A model generated the notes under the pieces. That model saw only the letters and a program-made list of their open reading frames with translations, was not told the DNA's origin and ran no database searches. A program made the position numbers and the translations under genes. Positions 1 through 8,711 of a stretch of DNA of 64,000 bases are shown here, piece after piece; the first letter of the stretch is position 1, and each line of letters starts with the position of its first letter. Source of the stretch: Clostridium sp. BJN0013 (lineage in GTDB: Bacteria; Bacillota; Clostridia; Clostridiales; Clostridiaceae); contig NZ_CP162495.1 of the NCBI RefSeq assembly GCF_040939125.1, positions 4,030,001-4,094,000 of the forward strand, given 5' to 3'.

Positions 1-386
1 ACTCTGCCAGGACCTTTTTCTCTAAGAGTATCATGTTCTTTTTCTATAGTACCTATCCCTCCTATTCCAGACCCTACCAAAACTCCAAACCTATATTTAT
101 CTACGGTATCAAGATCAAGTCCTGAATCCTCTAATGCTTCCAGAGCTGATACCATGGCAAACTGTGAAAATTTATCCAGTCTTCTAACTTCTTTTTTGTC
201 AAGAACTTTTCCAGGATCAAAGTCTTTCACTTCTGCTGCCAACTTTGATTTAAAATTTTTTGTATCAAATGACTTAATAAAATCTATTCCACAAACACCA
301 TTTTTTATATTATTCCAAAAAGTATTTACATCGTTTCCTACGGGCGTAACTGCCCCAAGTCCTGTAATCACAACTCTTTTTTTCAT
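1..386 (-). CDS. fabF: 3-oxoacyl-ACP synthase II (FabF), N-terminal part, runs off the window
   Basis: This is the condensing enzyme that elongates acyl-ACP with malonyl-ACP in type II fatty acid synthesis, in the cytoplasm. The minus strand reads MKKRVVITGLGAVTPVGNDV at the start, the classic FabF opening, and continues through a conserved GVLVGSGIGG stretch near residue 110. Only about 128 codons are inside the window, so the catalytic Cys and the two His residues lie beyond base 1. The ATG at 384-386 follows an AGGTGAAATGT-type leader 24 bp after fabG. It is the most promoter-distal fab gene visible and should be co-transcribed with fabG-fabD-fabK. Confidence 0.93.
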   Translation of the reverse strand, partial: MKKRVVITGLGAVTPVGNDVNTFWNNIKNGVCGIDFIKSFDTKNFKSKLAAEVKDFDPGKVLDKKEVRRLDKFSQFAMVSALEALEDSGLDLDTVDKYRFGVLVGSGIGGIGTIEKEHDTLREKGPGR

Positions 387-410
387 ACATTTCACCTAAC
401 CTTTAAAAGT

Positions 411-1157
411 TTACATTACCATTCCGCCATCTATATTTATTATTTGTCCTGTTAAATAATCTGCACTTGAAGAAGCTAAAAAGGCTACTACATTTGCTAC
501 ATCATCAGCTGTTCCAAATCTTTTTAATGGTATGCTATTTAATGTGTTTTCCTTCACTTTTTCCGATAGACTTTCTGTCATATCCGTCCTTATAAATCCT
601 GGTGCCACAGCATTTACATTTATTCCCCTTGAAGCCAATTCTCTGGCTGTAGATTTGGTGACTCCTATTATTCCTGCCTTTGCTGCAGAATAGTTTACCT
701 GTCCTGCATTACCTGTTATACCTACCACCGAAGATATATTTATTATTTTTCCACTTCGCTGTTTTACCATTATTGGACTTACATGTCTTATACAATTAAA
801 TGTTCCTTTTAAATTTATCTTTATAACCTGATCAAAATCTTCTTCTTTCATTCTAAGTATTAATCCATCCTTAGTTATTCCAGCATTATTTACCAATACA
901 TCTATTCTTCCAAAGGCATTAACTGCCTCTTTCATAATATTTTTCGCATCTTCAAATATACTTACATCCCCTTGAATAGCAATAGCTTTACTTCCTCTTT
1001 GTTCAACTTCCTCTATTAATCCTTCTATAAGATTTGAACTACTCCTGTAGTTAACTACTATATCAAACCCCTCTTCTGCTAATTTAAGCGTAATAGCCTT
1101 TCCAATGCCCTTGGCGCCTCCTGTGATTAAAGCTACTTTTTTATTTAAATTATCCAT
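411..1157 (-). CDS. fabG: 3-oxoacyl-ACP reductase FabG
   Basis: This is the NADPH-dependent beta-ketoacyl-ACP reductase of the elongation cycle, an SDR-fold protein of 248 aa, the usual length. The Rossmann motif TGGAKGIGKA lies at about residues 12-21, NNAG at about 90, and the catalytic Ser-Tyr-Lys is seen in ISSVVG...VNYSAAKAG at about 142-160. The C-terminus ends GGMVM as in canonical FabG. The ATG is preceded by an AGGAGAGG-like site. It sits 10 bp downstream of fabD in a tight operon. Confidence 0.97.
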   Translation of the reverse strand: MDNLNKKVALITGGAKGIGKAITLKLAEEGFDIVVNYRSSSNLIEGLIEEVEQRGSKAIAIQGDVSIFEDAKNIMKEAVNAFGRIDVLVNNAGITKDGLILRMKEEDFDQVIKINLKGTFNCIRHVSPIMVKQRSGKIINISSVVGITGNAGQVNYSAAKAGIIGVTKSTARELASRGINVNAVAPGFIRTDMTESLSEKVKENTLNSIPLKRFGTADDVANVVAFLASSSADYLTGQIINIDGGMVM

Positions 1158-1167
1158 TTCACCTCTC

Positions 1168-2106
1168 CTATCTATTCTTTAATTTTTCCACAGTACTGTT
1201 TAAGGATTTAATGTCTTGAACATTCAACGTAAGAACCTTTCTATTTACTTTTTTTACAAATCCACTTAATACTCTTCCAGGACCTATTTCTACAAAAGTA
1301 TCCACTCCGAATTCCATCATGGTATTTATACTTTTTTCAAAAAGTACTGTACTCATGACCTGTTTTTTCAGATAAGGTTTTATATCTTGAACTTTTTGGA
1401 CTATTTCTCCAGTTACATTTGTTACAACTGGAATAGAACACTGACCCATATATACATTTTTTAGTTCTTTTTCTAATTTTTCTGCAGCAGTTTTCAACAT
1501 AGATGTATGAAAAGGTCCACTAACAGTAAGTTCTACTACCTTAAGTGCTCCATTATCCTTAGCTATGCTGCAGGCAGCTTTCACTGCTTCTATTTCTCCT
1601 CCAATTACAACTTGACCTGGACAATTAATGTTTGAAAGTTCTACTGTTCCTAAATAGCTGCAGTCATTACATATTTTTTCCACATCTGAATAATTTAATC
1701 CCATAATAGCAGCCATAGTACCCATACCTTCTGGAACTGCCTCTTGCATATATTTCCCTCTTTTTTTCACTAAAGCCACAGCTTCCTTGAATCCAATAAT
1801 ACCACTGCATACAAGAGCTGAATATTCTCCCAGACTCAGCCCAGCAGTGATATCAGCCTTAATATCAAAACTTTCTAAGGCTCTTAAAGCCGCTATACTG
1901 GTTGTTAAAATTGCAGGTTGAGTATTTTCAGTTCTATTTAAATCTTCTTCAGGACCTTCAAAACATATATTACTTATGGAAAACCCTAATGTATCATCTG
2001 CATCTTGAAATATCTTTTTACATACATCCATATTTTTAAAGAGATCTATTCCCATACCTAAATATTGTGCTCCCTGACCCGAAAATAAAAATGCTATTTT
2101 ACCCAT
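1168..2106 (-). CDS. fabD: Malonyl-CoA:ACP transacylase FabD
   Basis: FabD loads malonyl groups from CoA onto ACP. The FLFSGQGAQYLGMG opening, the nucleophile elbow GLSLGEYSAL (Ser at about residue 90) and the catalytic His in VSGPFHTSML near residue 195 are all present. I start at the ATG at 2104-2106 because GGAGG lies just upstream of it. The frame stays open four codons further to a TTG at 2118, but that codon precedes the ribosome binding site. It lies between fabK and fabG with gaps of about 10-15 bp, so it is clearly operonic. Confidence 0.96.
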   Translation of the reverse strand: MGKIAFLFSGQGAQYLGMGIDLFKNMDVCKKIFQDADDTLGFSISNICFEGPEEDLNRTENTQPAILTTSIAALRALESFDIKADITAGLSLGEYSALVCSGIIGFKEAVALVKKRGKYMQEAVPEGMGTMAAIMGLNYSDVEKICNDCSYLGTVELSNINCPGQVVIGGEIEAVKAACSIAKDNGALKVVELTVSGPFHTSMLKTAAEKLEKELKNVYMGQCSIPVVTNVTGEIVQKVQDIKPYLKKQVMSTVLFEKSINTMMEFGVDTFVEIGPGRVLSGFVKKVNRKVLTLNVQDIKSLNSTVEKLKNR

Positions 2107-2121
2107 GCTTACCTCCAAATA

Positions 2122-3066
2122 TTATTTTTGAAACATATTATTTATTTTTTCTACACTAAGTTGAAATTCCTTAAATATCTCTTCTATTATCTCACTACAA
2201 CTTTGTTCTTTATTTACAAGTCCTGCTATCTGTCCCGCCATAACAGAGCCATTTTCTACGTCACCTTCTACTACAGCCTTTGCAAGAGCTCCTTTTCCCA
2301 ATTCTTCATATTCTTCAAGAGATGCTCCCTGTTTTTCCAGCAATTGAAACTTTCTTGTAAGTTTATTTCTTAAAACACGAACAGGGTGTCCTGTAGCTCT
2401 TCCTGTAACTTGAGTATCTATATCTTTTGATTGTAATACCTTGTTCTTATAAGCTTGTGGCACTGTACATTCCTTTGCAACTAAAAATCTGGTTCCAAGT
2501 TGTATTCCATCTGCTCCCAACATAAAGGCTGCCGCTGCCCCTCTTCCATCACCTATGCCTCCAGCTGCAATTACAGGAATATTTATAGCATCTACTACCT
2601 GTGGAACTAATGCCATAGTTGTGAGTTCACCTATATGTCCTCCCGCCTCACAACCTTCTGCAATAACAGCATCTACTCCTGCTCTCTCCATTCTTTTAGA
2701 TAATGCTACAGATGCCACCACAGGTATAACTTTTATATTATACTTTTTCCACATATCTATGTATTTTCCAGGATTCCCCGCACCTGTAGTAACAACTTTT
2801 ACATTTTCGTCACATACCATTTTAGCTACAGCCTCAGCAGTTTCTGACAATAACATTATGTTCACACCAAAAGGTTTATCTGTAAGCTCCTTAGCCTTAT
2901 GTATCTCATTTCTTACCCACTCAAGAGGTGCATTACCTGTAATTATTCCAACACCTCCTGCATTAGATACCGCTGCTGCTAAAGAACTATCTGCAATCCG
3001 GGCCATTCCTCCCTGGATAATTGGATATTTTATTCCCATCATATTGGAAAACACAGAATTAATCAT
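2122..3066 (-). CDS. fabK: Enoyl-ACP reductase II (FabK, FMN-dependent)
   Basis: This is the flavin-dependent enoyl-ACP reductase used instead of FabI in many Firmicutes. The 314-aa protein opens with GIKYPIIQGGMARI, typical of FabK and nitronate monooxygenase TIM barrels. It carries EGCEAGGHIGELTTMALVPQ, with the conserved His, near residue 140, and a phosphate-binding IAAGGIGDGRG motif. It sits next to acpP and fabD in the order seen in clostridia and streptococci, which supports FabK over a nitronate monooxygenase. A second family member opens the operon at 4827. Confidence 0.93.
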   Translation of the reverse strand: MINSVFSNMMGIKYPIIQGGMARIADSSLAAAVSNAGGVGIITGNAPLEWVRNEIHKAKELTDKPFGVNIMLLSETAEAVAKMVCDENVKVVTTGAGNPGKYIDMWKKYNIKVIPVVASVALSKRMERAGVDAVIAEGCEAGGHIGELTTMALVPQVVDAINIPVIAAGGIGDGRGAAAAFMLGADGIQLGTRFLVAKECTVPQAYKNKVLQSKDIDTQVTGRATGHPVRVLRNKLTRKFQLLEKQGASLEEYEELGKGALAKAVVEGDVENGSVMAGQIAGLVNKEQSCSEIIEEIFKEFQLSVEKINNMFQK

Positions 3067-3089
3067 AAACTGAACCTCCTATTTTTATA

Positions 3090-3314
3090 TTAATTTTTAA
3101 TTTTTTCCTCTACAATTTTTATTGCATCCTGAACAGTTTTTATTGATTCAGCATCTTCTATTTGAATCTCAAATTCTTCTTCTATTTCAATTATTATTTG
3201 AAATAATTCCAGTGAATCTATTTTGAGTTCTTCAAAAGAAGTATTCACAATTATATTCTTCTCATCTAAGTCAAGCTGTTCTGCTATAATTTTTCTTATC
3301 TTATTAAAAATCAT
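3090..3314 (-). CDS. acpP: Acyl carrier protein
   Basis: This is a small acidic carrier of fatty-acyl intermediates, 74 aa, the normal ACP length. The phosphopantetheine attachment site is the Ser at residue 34 in LKIDSLELFQI, where the common DSLDxVE motif is slightly varied to DSLEL. The acidic helix EIEEEFEIQIEDAE follows. It lies between fabH and fabK. Confidence 0.95.
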   Translation of the reverse strand: MIFNKIRKIIAEQLDLDEKNIIVNTSFEELKIDSLELFQIIIEIEEEFEIQIEDAESIKTVQDAIKIVEEKIKN

Positions 3315-3338
3315 TTTTATCCTCCGAAATATTACTTA

Positions 3339-4316
3339 CTAGATTACATTAATCAATAATCCGCCATAAGTTAATCCTCCCCCAAAACCTATAATAAGAA
3401 CTTTGTCTCCCTTTTTTACTAAATTCTTTTTATATACTTCATCTAAAGCTATTCCTACACTGGCCGCAGATGTATTCCCATATAAATCCAAATTAATATA
3501 AAATTTACTCATATTTGTTTTCAATATTTTAGCAGCACATTCTATTATTCTATAATTTGCTTGATGAGGAATTATGTACTTAATTTCTTCTAAAGTACAA
3601 TTTCCCTGCTTAAGTAAAATTTTTACAGTTTTCGCTAAAATCTTTACTGCAAATTTAAATATTCCCTTTCCATCCATTTCCACTACACTTTTATGAAAAT
3701 CCGGTACAACATCTACATAAGGATTATTTACCGGTATTGCAGGGCATGTGAGAGCATCTCCTTTAAATCCATCTGAACCTGTATATATAGAAAGTATACT
3801 CTCTTGACCACCTCTTTGCAAAATAGCAGCAGCAGCCCCATCCCCAAATAAAATACAGGTACTTCTATCTTGCCAGTTAAGTATTTTAGAAAGAGTTTCA
3901 GCTCCTATTACAAGAGCTATTTTAAATCTTCCTGAACGTATAAATTGTGTTCCAATATCCAATCCATATATAAATCCGGAACAAGCTGCAGATATATCAA
4001 AACAAGTAGCATTAATAGCTTTAATATTCTTTTGTACTATACAGGCTGTAGAAGGTATAAAATTATCTGGTGTAGCCGTTGCAAGTACTATAAGATCAAT
4101 ATCTTCCACTTTTATATTTGCACTTTTTATAGCATTTACAGCTGCTTTTGTCGCCATATCTGAAGTGTTTTCTCCCAGTGATATTCTCCTTTGTCTTATT
4201 CCAGTTCTACATCTTATCCATTCATCATTGGTATCTACTATTAAAGACAAGTCATTATTATCTAAAATCTTAGGTGGAACATAACTTCCTACACCTGAAA
4301 TTTTTACTTTATTCAT
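3339..4316 (-). CDS. fabH: 3-oxoacyl-ACP synthase III (FabH)
   Basis: FabH initiates fatty acid synthesis by condensing acetyl-CoA (or a branched or short acyl-CoA) with malonyl-ACP. The catalytic triad is visible: Cys in ISAACSGFIYGLD near residue 112, His in IIPHQANYRII near 250, and Asn in LDLYGNTSAAS near 280. At 325 aa it has the standard length. Its start overlaps the stop of fabT by 8 bp, suggesting translational coupling of repressor and synthase. Confidence 0.96.
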   Translation of the reverse strand: MNKVKISGVGSYVPPKILDNNDLSLIVDTNDEWIRCRTGIRQRRISLGENTSDMATKAAVNAIKSANIKVEDIDLIVLATATPDNFIPSTACIVQKNIKAINATCFDISAACSGFIYGLDIGTQFIRSGRFKIALVIGAETLSKILNWQDRSTCILFGDGAAAAILQRGGQESILSIYTGSDGFKGDALTCPAIPVNNPYVDVVPDFHKSVVEMDGKGIFKFAVKILAKTVKILLKQGNCTLEEIKYIIPHQANYRIIECAAKILKTNMSKFYINLDLYGNTSAASVGIALDEVYKKNLVKKGDKVLIIGFGGGLTYGGLLINVI

Positions 4317-4785
4317 TATTATTCTCCTTTAGTTTAATTTTAAGATTATACTTTGATTTAAAGAAATTATTAAGTTTTTCTAATGATTTAATTAAGATCC
4401 TCTCATCTTCTTCTGTAAATCCTCTTATAGTTTCTTTAACCATGTCAGAATGAAACTTATGATGTACTCTAAAGGCAAGTTTCCCCTTTTTAGTTAACTG
4501 TATATATACAATTCTTCTATCTTCCTGACTGCGCCTTCTGAGGGCATATTCCTTCTTCACTAGTTGATCTACAGCTTTAGTTAAGGTACCTAGTGTTATG
4601 TCTAACTGACAGGCAACTTCAGTCATTTTTCTGGGCTTATACATACCTATGGCTTCTATGGTATGTATTTCTGTAATAGATAAATCATCAAATGCTGTAT
4701 ATTGAAGAGCCCTTTGTTCTATTTCTAAAATATCGTTAAAAATGTCTACCATTAATTCATTTATAACATTTATACCCTTGCTCAC
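4309..4785 (-). CDS. fabT: MarR-family regulator, FabT-type fatty acid synthesis repressor
   Basis: This is a 158-aa winged-helix protein. The recognition region MTEVACQLDITLGTLTKAVDQLVKKEYALRRRS and the wing SQEDRRIVYIQLTKKG are typical MarR. Its position inside the fab operon directly upstream of fabH matches FabT of streptococci and clostridia, which represses fab genes with acyl-ACP as corepressor. Two copies of a FabT-like palindrome overlap the operon promoter at 5914-5942, so autoregulation is likely. The ligand is inferred from the family, not visible in the sequence. Confidence 0.87.
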   Translation of the reverse strand: MSKGINVINELMVDIFNDILEIEQRALQYTAFDDLSITEIHTIEAIGMYKPRKMTEVACQLDITLGTLTKAVDQLVKKEYALRRRSQEDRRIVYIQLTKKGKLAFRVHHKFHSDMVKETIRGFTEEDERILIKSLEKLNNFFKSKYNLKIKLKENNNE

Positions 4786-4826
4786 TAAATCACCACTTTA
4801 AATAAATAATCTATTTTAACATATAT

Positions 4827-5891
4827 TCAGCATCTTTTTGCTTCTTCTATAAGCTGCTTTATAAGTTCCTTAACCTTTACAATTTTATTTACTCTATACC
4901 CATTACTTCCTATAAATACAAGTCCATCCTCAACATTTCCTTTAACTGAATTGATTAAAGCTTTAGATATGCAGTAGGGTGTTTTGGCAGGATTACACTT
5001 TTTTAAGCAATTATAACATTTATCAGAAGTAATTACATCAGTAACTTCCGTTTGCTTTATGAATTTATTTCTTATAGCCCTTCCTGGAAGTCCTACAGGG
5101 CTTTTTATTATACCTATATCTTCTTTTTTTACATTTATATAGGCATTTTTGAAGTTTATATGTGCATCACATTCTTCAGTAGCTACAAAACGTGTTCCCA
5201 TCTGAACCCCACTTGCTCCTAGTTTTAAAAATTTTACAATATCACATCCTGTATATATACCACCAGCAGCTATAACTGGAATATTATCTCCATTCTCAAA
5301 AGTTCTTACAACCTTAATAACTTCTACCACTATATCCTCCAGTGACTCTTTACCTTCTTGAAGCTGTTTTAAATGAAATCCAAGATGTCCACCTGCTTCA
5401 GGACCTTCTACCACAAGTGCATCTGGCATTTTGGAATATTTTTTAAGCCAATTTCTAATTATAATAGATGCGGCTTTCCCAGAAGAAACTATAGGAGCTA
5501 TCTTTATAGAACTTCCCTCAACTAGCTTAGGTAAATTAAGCGGTAGACCAGCCCCAGATATTATTATATCTGCCTTCTCTTCCACAGAGGCTTTTACCAT
5601 TTCATCATACTCACTTATGGCTACCATTATATTTACTCCAATTATGCCTCTTGGACTTAACTCCCTGGCTTTTCTTATTTCTTTTCTTAGAGCTCTAATA
5701 TTTGCTTCCTTATGATTAGTTTCAAAATCTGATTCTCTATAGCCTATTTGAACTGTAGAGATCACACCCACGCCACCTTCATTTGCTACTGCCTGTGCTA
5801 AACTATATCCGGAAATCCCCACGCCCATCCCACCTTGAATAATAGGTATATTAGCCTTTAAATCTCCTATAATCAATGAAGGTAATTTCAT
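4827..5891 (-). CDS. FabK / nitronate monooxygenase family flavoprotein, first gene of the fab operon
   Basis: This 354-aa FMN-dependent TIM-barrel protein is related to the fabK product at 2122. It opens IIQGGMGVGISGYSLAQAVA and has VEGPEAGGHLGFH near residue 165 and VIAAGGIYTGCDIV near 210. Unlike FabK it carries a cysteine cluster near residues 297-312 (CYNCLKKCNPAKTPYC), a pattern seen in clostridial nitronate-monooxygenase-like proteins. It is the first gene after the FabT-type operators, separated from fabT by about 40 bp, so it is co-regulated with fatty acid synthesis. Its substrate is uncertain: a second enoyl-ACP reductase or a nitronate monooxygenase are both possible. Confidence 0.8.
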   Translation of the reverse strand: MKLPSLIIGDLKANIPIIQGGMGVGISGYSLAQAVANEGGVGVISTVQIGYRESDFETNHKEANIRALRKEIRKARELSPRGIIGVNIMVAISEYDEMVKASVEEKADIIISGAGLPLNLPKLVEGSSIKIAPIVSSGKAASIIIRNWLKKYSKMPDALVVEGPEAGGHLGFHLKQLQEGKESLEDIVVEVIKVVRTFENGDNIPVIAAGGIYTGCDIVKFLKLGASGVQMGTRFVATEECDAHINFKNAYINVKKEDIGIIKSPVGLPGRAIRNKFIKQTEVTDVITSDKCYNCLKKCNPAKTPYCISKALINSVKGNVEDGLVFIGSNGYRVNKIVKVKELIKQLIEEAKRC

Positions 5892-5913
5892 CTAACTCTC
5901 TCCTTTTTAAATT

Positions 5914-5942
5914 TTTGATTATCAAATATTTTGATAATCAAA
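5914..5942 (-). promoter_or_regulatory. Two tandem FabT-type palindromic operators
   Basis: TTTGATTATCAAA at 5914-5926 and TTTGATAATCAAA at 5930-5942 are each 13-bp palindromes (TTTGAT-N-ATCAAA), are inverted copies of one another, and are separated by 3 bp (centres 16 bp apart). The motif matches the known FabT box. They lie just downstream of the -10 element, where a bound repressor would block initiation. Confidence 0.82.
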
Positions 5943-5970
5943 GTATATATTAAAAACTTTTAACTGTCCA
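5942..5970 (-). promoter_or_regulatory. Sigma-A promoter of the fab operon
   Basis: On the minus strand TGGACA (5965-5970) is followed by a 17-bp spacer and TATACT (5942-5947). The -10 touches the first FabT-type operator, so the start site should fall inside the operators. Confidence 0.7.
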
Positions 5971-6105
5971 GCACCTTAAAATTCCCTAACAATCTATCAT
6001 GATTATCGACCTTTTACCCTATTATACTTTTTGTATTTAGTCTGATATAATAATTTAGTAATACATCTTTTAAAACCCTATTTAATAAAGGCAGGTAATT
6101 AGAAT

Positions 6106-7098
6106 ATGAGTACATTTATGTTTAAAACAAAAGAAAGCAACTATACTCCTGTAAGTAATATATTCATAGATAAATATATGACTAAAGCCCGTGGAGAATT
6201 TGTAAAAGTATATCTTCTTGGATTAAAGTATTGCAAGTCAGGAGAGTTAGGAGTGAACTCTCAAATAATAGCGAATACTCTACATCTTTTGGAAACAGAT
6301 GTATTAAATGCATGGAATTATTGGAATGAGGAAAATGTAATAAAAATGCTTCCAATTGATGATATGGGAAATTACAATATAGAATTTTTAGACTTATCTG
6401 ATTGTGATACAGAAACTGAAAAAGAGGTCAATATAAATTTACTGGAAGAACTAAATAATCACTCTGTGAAAGATATGTTAGAAGATATAGAAAAATCCAT
6501 AGGGAGACCACTATCATCAAAAGAAATGACAATGTACATAAGCTGGCTGAATGATTTAAATTTTTCTCCAGAAATAATACTCTTATTAGTGCAATATTGT
6601 ACTTTAAAAGGCAAAACTAATATAAGGTACATAGAAAAAACTGCTCTATCCTGGTTTGATGCCAAAATAAAGGATATAGATGACGCCCAAGCTTTTATAA
6701 AAAAACATGAGGATAAATGGACTAAAATAAGAAAAATTTTAAATTACCTTGGCATAAAAGATGGAGAAATAATGAAACCCCAAGAAGAATTGCTTTCTAA
6801 ATGGATAGAAAATTATAACTTTTCTATAGACATTATATATAAAGCTTGTGACATATGCTTTCAAAGAATAAATAAAGCAGACTTTAAATATATTGATGGC
6901 ATACTTACAAGCTGGTATAAGGATAACATTAAGACTACTAAAGACATAAGAAAAAAAGACATGAAAAAAAATGTATCTACTAATCATAAAAATTTAAAAA
7001 ATAACTCCAATCAAGGATCTTTTAATAATTTTAAACAAAGAAACTATGACTTTAAAGATTTAGAAAAAAAATTACTAGGATGGGATAGGAATGATTAA
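6106..7098 (+). CDS. DnaD-domain replication initiation protein
   Basis: This 330-aa protein has an N-terminal winged-helix-like part and a DnaD/DnaB2 domain at about residues 125-200 (GRPLSSKEMTMYISWLNDL ... IRYIEKTALSW), with a second related block at about 205-280 ending IDGILTSWYKDNIKT. In Bacillus such proteins act at the primosome to recruit the helicase loader. The basic, low-complexity tail precedes an 8-bp overlap with the helicase-loader gene, so the two are translationally coupled, as expected for a DnaB/DnaD-DnaI type pair. GCAGG upstream is a modest ribosome binding site. Confidence 0.88.
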   Translation: MSTFMFKTKESNYTPVSNIFIDKYMTKARGEFVKVYLLGLKYCKSGELGVNSQIIANTLHLLETDVLNAWNYWNEENVIKMLPIDDMGNYNIEFLDLSDCDTETEKEVNINLLEELNNHSVKDMLEDIEKSIGRPLSSKEMTMYISWLNDLNFSPEIILLLVQYCTLKGKTNIRYIEKTALSWFDAKIKDIDDAQAFIKKHEDKWTKIRKILNYLGIKDGEIMKPQEELLSKWIENYNFSIDIIYKACDICFQRINKADFKYIDGILTSWYKDNIKTTKDIRKKDMKKNVSTNHKNLKNNSNQGSFNNFKQRNYDFKDLEKKLLGWDRND

Positions 7099-8077
7099 AA
7101 GCTATCACTCAAATATAACAAAAATTTATGAAAATATAAGACAAAAAAATGAACAAACTTTAAACTTAAGAAAAGAAGAGATCAGAAAAACTGTTCCTGA
7201 AGTACTAGATATTGAAAATCAGATAGGAAAACTTTGTATAAAATTATCAATAAATATATTAAATAATGTAAAATACAAAGACAAATATTTAAGGGAGCTT
7301 AAAGAAAAAATTAGAAATCTAAGGAGAAAAAAAGCTGAACTTATGTTAGCCAATAATTACCCTGTAAATTATCTAGACATGATTTACAAATGCAGCAAAT
7401 GTAAAGATACTGGATTCATAGGTACTAAAAAATGTCTATGCTATAAGCAAAAATTAATCAAATTATATTACAACAATTCTGATTTGATGAATATACTAAG
7501 TAAAAATAATTTCGATAATTTTAATTTTCGATTATATTCCCCTTTAAAAAATGAAGGAGAACCAACCAGCCCTAGAAAAAATATAGAAAAAATAGCTTCT
7601 ACATCATGGAAATACATAGAAAATTTTTCTTCTTCTAAAGAAAATTTATTATTTTACGGAAATCCAGGAACTGGAAAAACTTTTTTATCAAATTGCATAG
7701 CAAAAGAACTATTGGACAGAGGATTTTTAGTGGTCTATAGAACTTCTGAAGCTTTAATTCAAGATTTAAAAAGCATACGATTTAAAGAAAATAATAAATT
7801 AGAAGATCTTATAATAAATTGCGATCTATTAATAATAGACGATTTAGGTTCAGAACAGATAACAGATTTTTCCAAGACAGAATTGTTCAATCTTATAAAT
7901 AGAAAATTACTAAAACAAAATAAAATGCTTATATCTACTAATTGTGATTTGGAAGAACTTTTAAAGTGTTATTCAGAAAGAATTTCCTCTAGATTATTAG
8001 GTGAGTTTAAACTATTTAAATTCTTCGGAGAAGACATAAGAATCCGAAAAAATATAAAAAGCAAAAATTTAAAATAA
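7091..8077 (+). CDS. DnaC/DnaI-type helicase loader ATPase
   Basis: This 328-aa AAA+ protein loads the replicative helicase DnaB. It has a Walker A motif GNPGTGKT at about residue 196, Walker B LLIIDDLG at about 253, and a sensor region LISTNCDLEELLKCYSERISSRL at the C-terminal part. An N-terminal Cys cluster (CSKCKDTGF...KKCLCYKQ, about residues 99-118) is the zinc-binding module seen in clostridial DnaC-like proteins. It overlaps the dnaD-like gene and ends just before a hairpin shared with the tRNA operon on the other strand. Confidence 0.9.
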   Translation: MIKSYHSNITKIYENIRQKNEQTLNLRKEEIRKTVPEVLDIENQIGKLCIKLSINILNNVKYKDKYLRELKEKIRNLRRKKAELMLANNYPVNYLDMIYKCSKCKDTGFIGTKKCLCYKQKLIKLYYNNSDLMNILSKNNFDNFNFRLYSPLKNEGEPTSPRKNIEKIASTSWKYIENFSSSKENLLFYGNPGTGKTFLSNCIAKELLDRGFLVVYRTSEALIQDLKSIRFKENNKLEDLIINCDLLIIDDLGSEQITDFSKTELFNLINRKLLKQNKMLISTNCDLEELLKCYSERISSRLLGEFKLFKFFGEDIRIRKNIKSKNLK

Positions 8078-8083
8078 AACATA

Positions 8084-8110
8084 AACCCCATGATACAATT
8101 TCATGGGGTT
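8084..8110 (-). terminator. Rho-independent terminator of the tRNA operon
   Basis: AACCCCATGA (8084-8093) pairs with TCATGGGGTT (8101-8110) around a 7-nt loop. On the minus strand the stem is followed by a T-rich run, fitting the end of the minus-strand tRNA transcript. On the plus strand there is no T-tract. Confidence 0.72.
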
Positions 8111-8114
8111 AACA

Positions 8115-8190
<76 letters not shown>

Positions 8191-8194
8191 AAAA

Positions 8195-8271
8195 TGGCGA
8201 CTCAGAAGGGGATCGAACCCTCGACCTCCGGCGTGACAGGCCGGCACTCTAACCATCTGAGCTACTGAGCC
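8195..8271 (-). tRNA. tRNA-Asp (anticodon GTC), copy 1
   Basis: A 77-nt cloverleaf, acceptor GGCTCAG/CTGAGTC, anticodon loop CTGTCAC, encoded CCA. It appears identical to the copy at 8544. Confidence 0.97.
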
Positions 8272-8277
8272 TCATGT

Positions 8278-8353
8278 TGGTGGGCACAACAGGGATCGAA
8301 CCTGTGACCCCCTGCTTGTAAGGCAGATGCTCTCCCAGCTGAGCTATGCGCCC
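8278..8353 (-). tRNA. tRNA-Val (anticodon TAC), copy 1
   Basis: A 76-nt cloverleaf, acceptor GGGCGCA/TGTGCCC, anticodon loop CTTACAA, encoded CCA. It differs from the second copy at the anticodon-proximal base (GCATCTGCC against GCACCTGCC). Confidence 0.97.
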
Positions 8354-8361
8354 ACATACAA

Positions 8362-8436
8362 TGGTGACCCCTAGGAGAATTGAACTCCTGTTACCACCGT
8401 GAAAGGGTGGTGTCTTAACCGCTTGACCAAGGGGCC
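8362..8436 (-). tRNA. tRNA-Glu (anticodon TTC), copy 1
   Basis: A 75-nt cloverleaf, acceptor GGCCCCT, anticodon loop CTTTCAC, T-arm AGTTCAA, encoded CCA. Confidence 0.97.
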
Positions 8437-8453
8437 TAAAACAAATTTAGCTT

Positions 8454-8511
8454 TTTAACTTAAATCAAGTAACTCTCTCATACTAGAGTAGACTTCTCAA
8501 TTTAAGTTAAA
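8454..8511. repeat. Inverted repeat between the two tRNA blocks
   Basis: TTTAACTTAAAT (8454-8465) pairs perfectly with ATTTAAGTTAAA (8500-8511) around a 34-nt loop. In the tRNA primary transcript this would be a 12-bp stem separating the two Asp-Val-Glu blocks; it may serve processing. No T-tract follows, so it is not an obvious terminator. Confidence 0.6.
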
Positions 8512-8543
8512 GGCCTATTATAACAAATAAATGTTACAAGGCA

Positions 8544-8620
8544 TGGCGACTCAGAAGGGGATCGAACCCTCGACCTCCGGCGTGACAGGCCGGCACTCTA
8601 ACCATCTGAGCTACTGAGCC
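8544..8620 (-). tRNA. tRNA-Asp (anticodon GTC), copy 2
   Basis: A 77-nt cloverleaf with GTC anticodon and encoded CCA, part of the duplicated Asp-Val-Glu block. Confidence 0.97.
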
Positions 8621-8626
8621 TTATGT

Positions 8627-8702
8627 TGGTGGGCACAACAGGGATCGAACCTGTGACCCCCTGCTTGTAAGGCAGGTGCTCTCCCAGCTGAGCTATGCGC
8701 CC
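8627..8702 (-). tRNA. tRNA-Val (anticodon TAC), copy 2
   Basis: A 76-nt cloverleaf with TAC anticodon and encoded CCA, near-identical to copy 1. Confidence 0.97.
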
Positions 8703-8711
8703 ATATAATAA

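Noticed and set aside
2555..3073. 172-codon open frame opposite fabK
   Set aside because: It is the reverse of fabK codons and has no ribosome site or domain.
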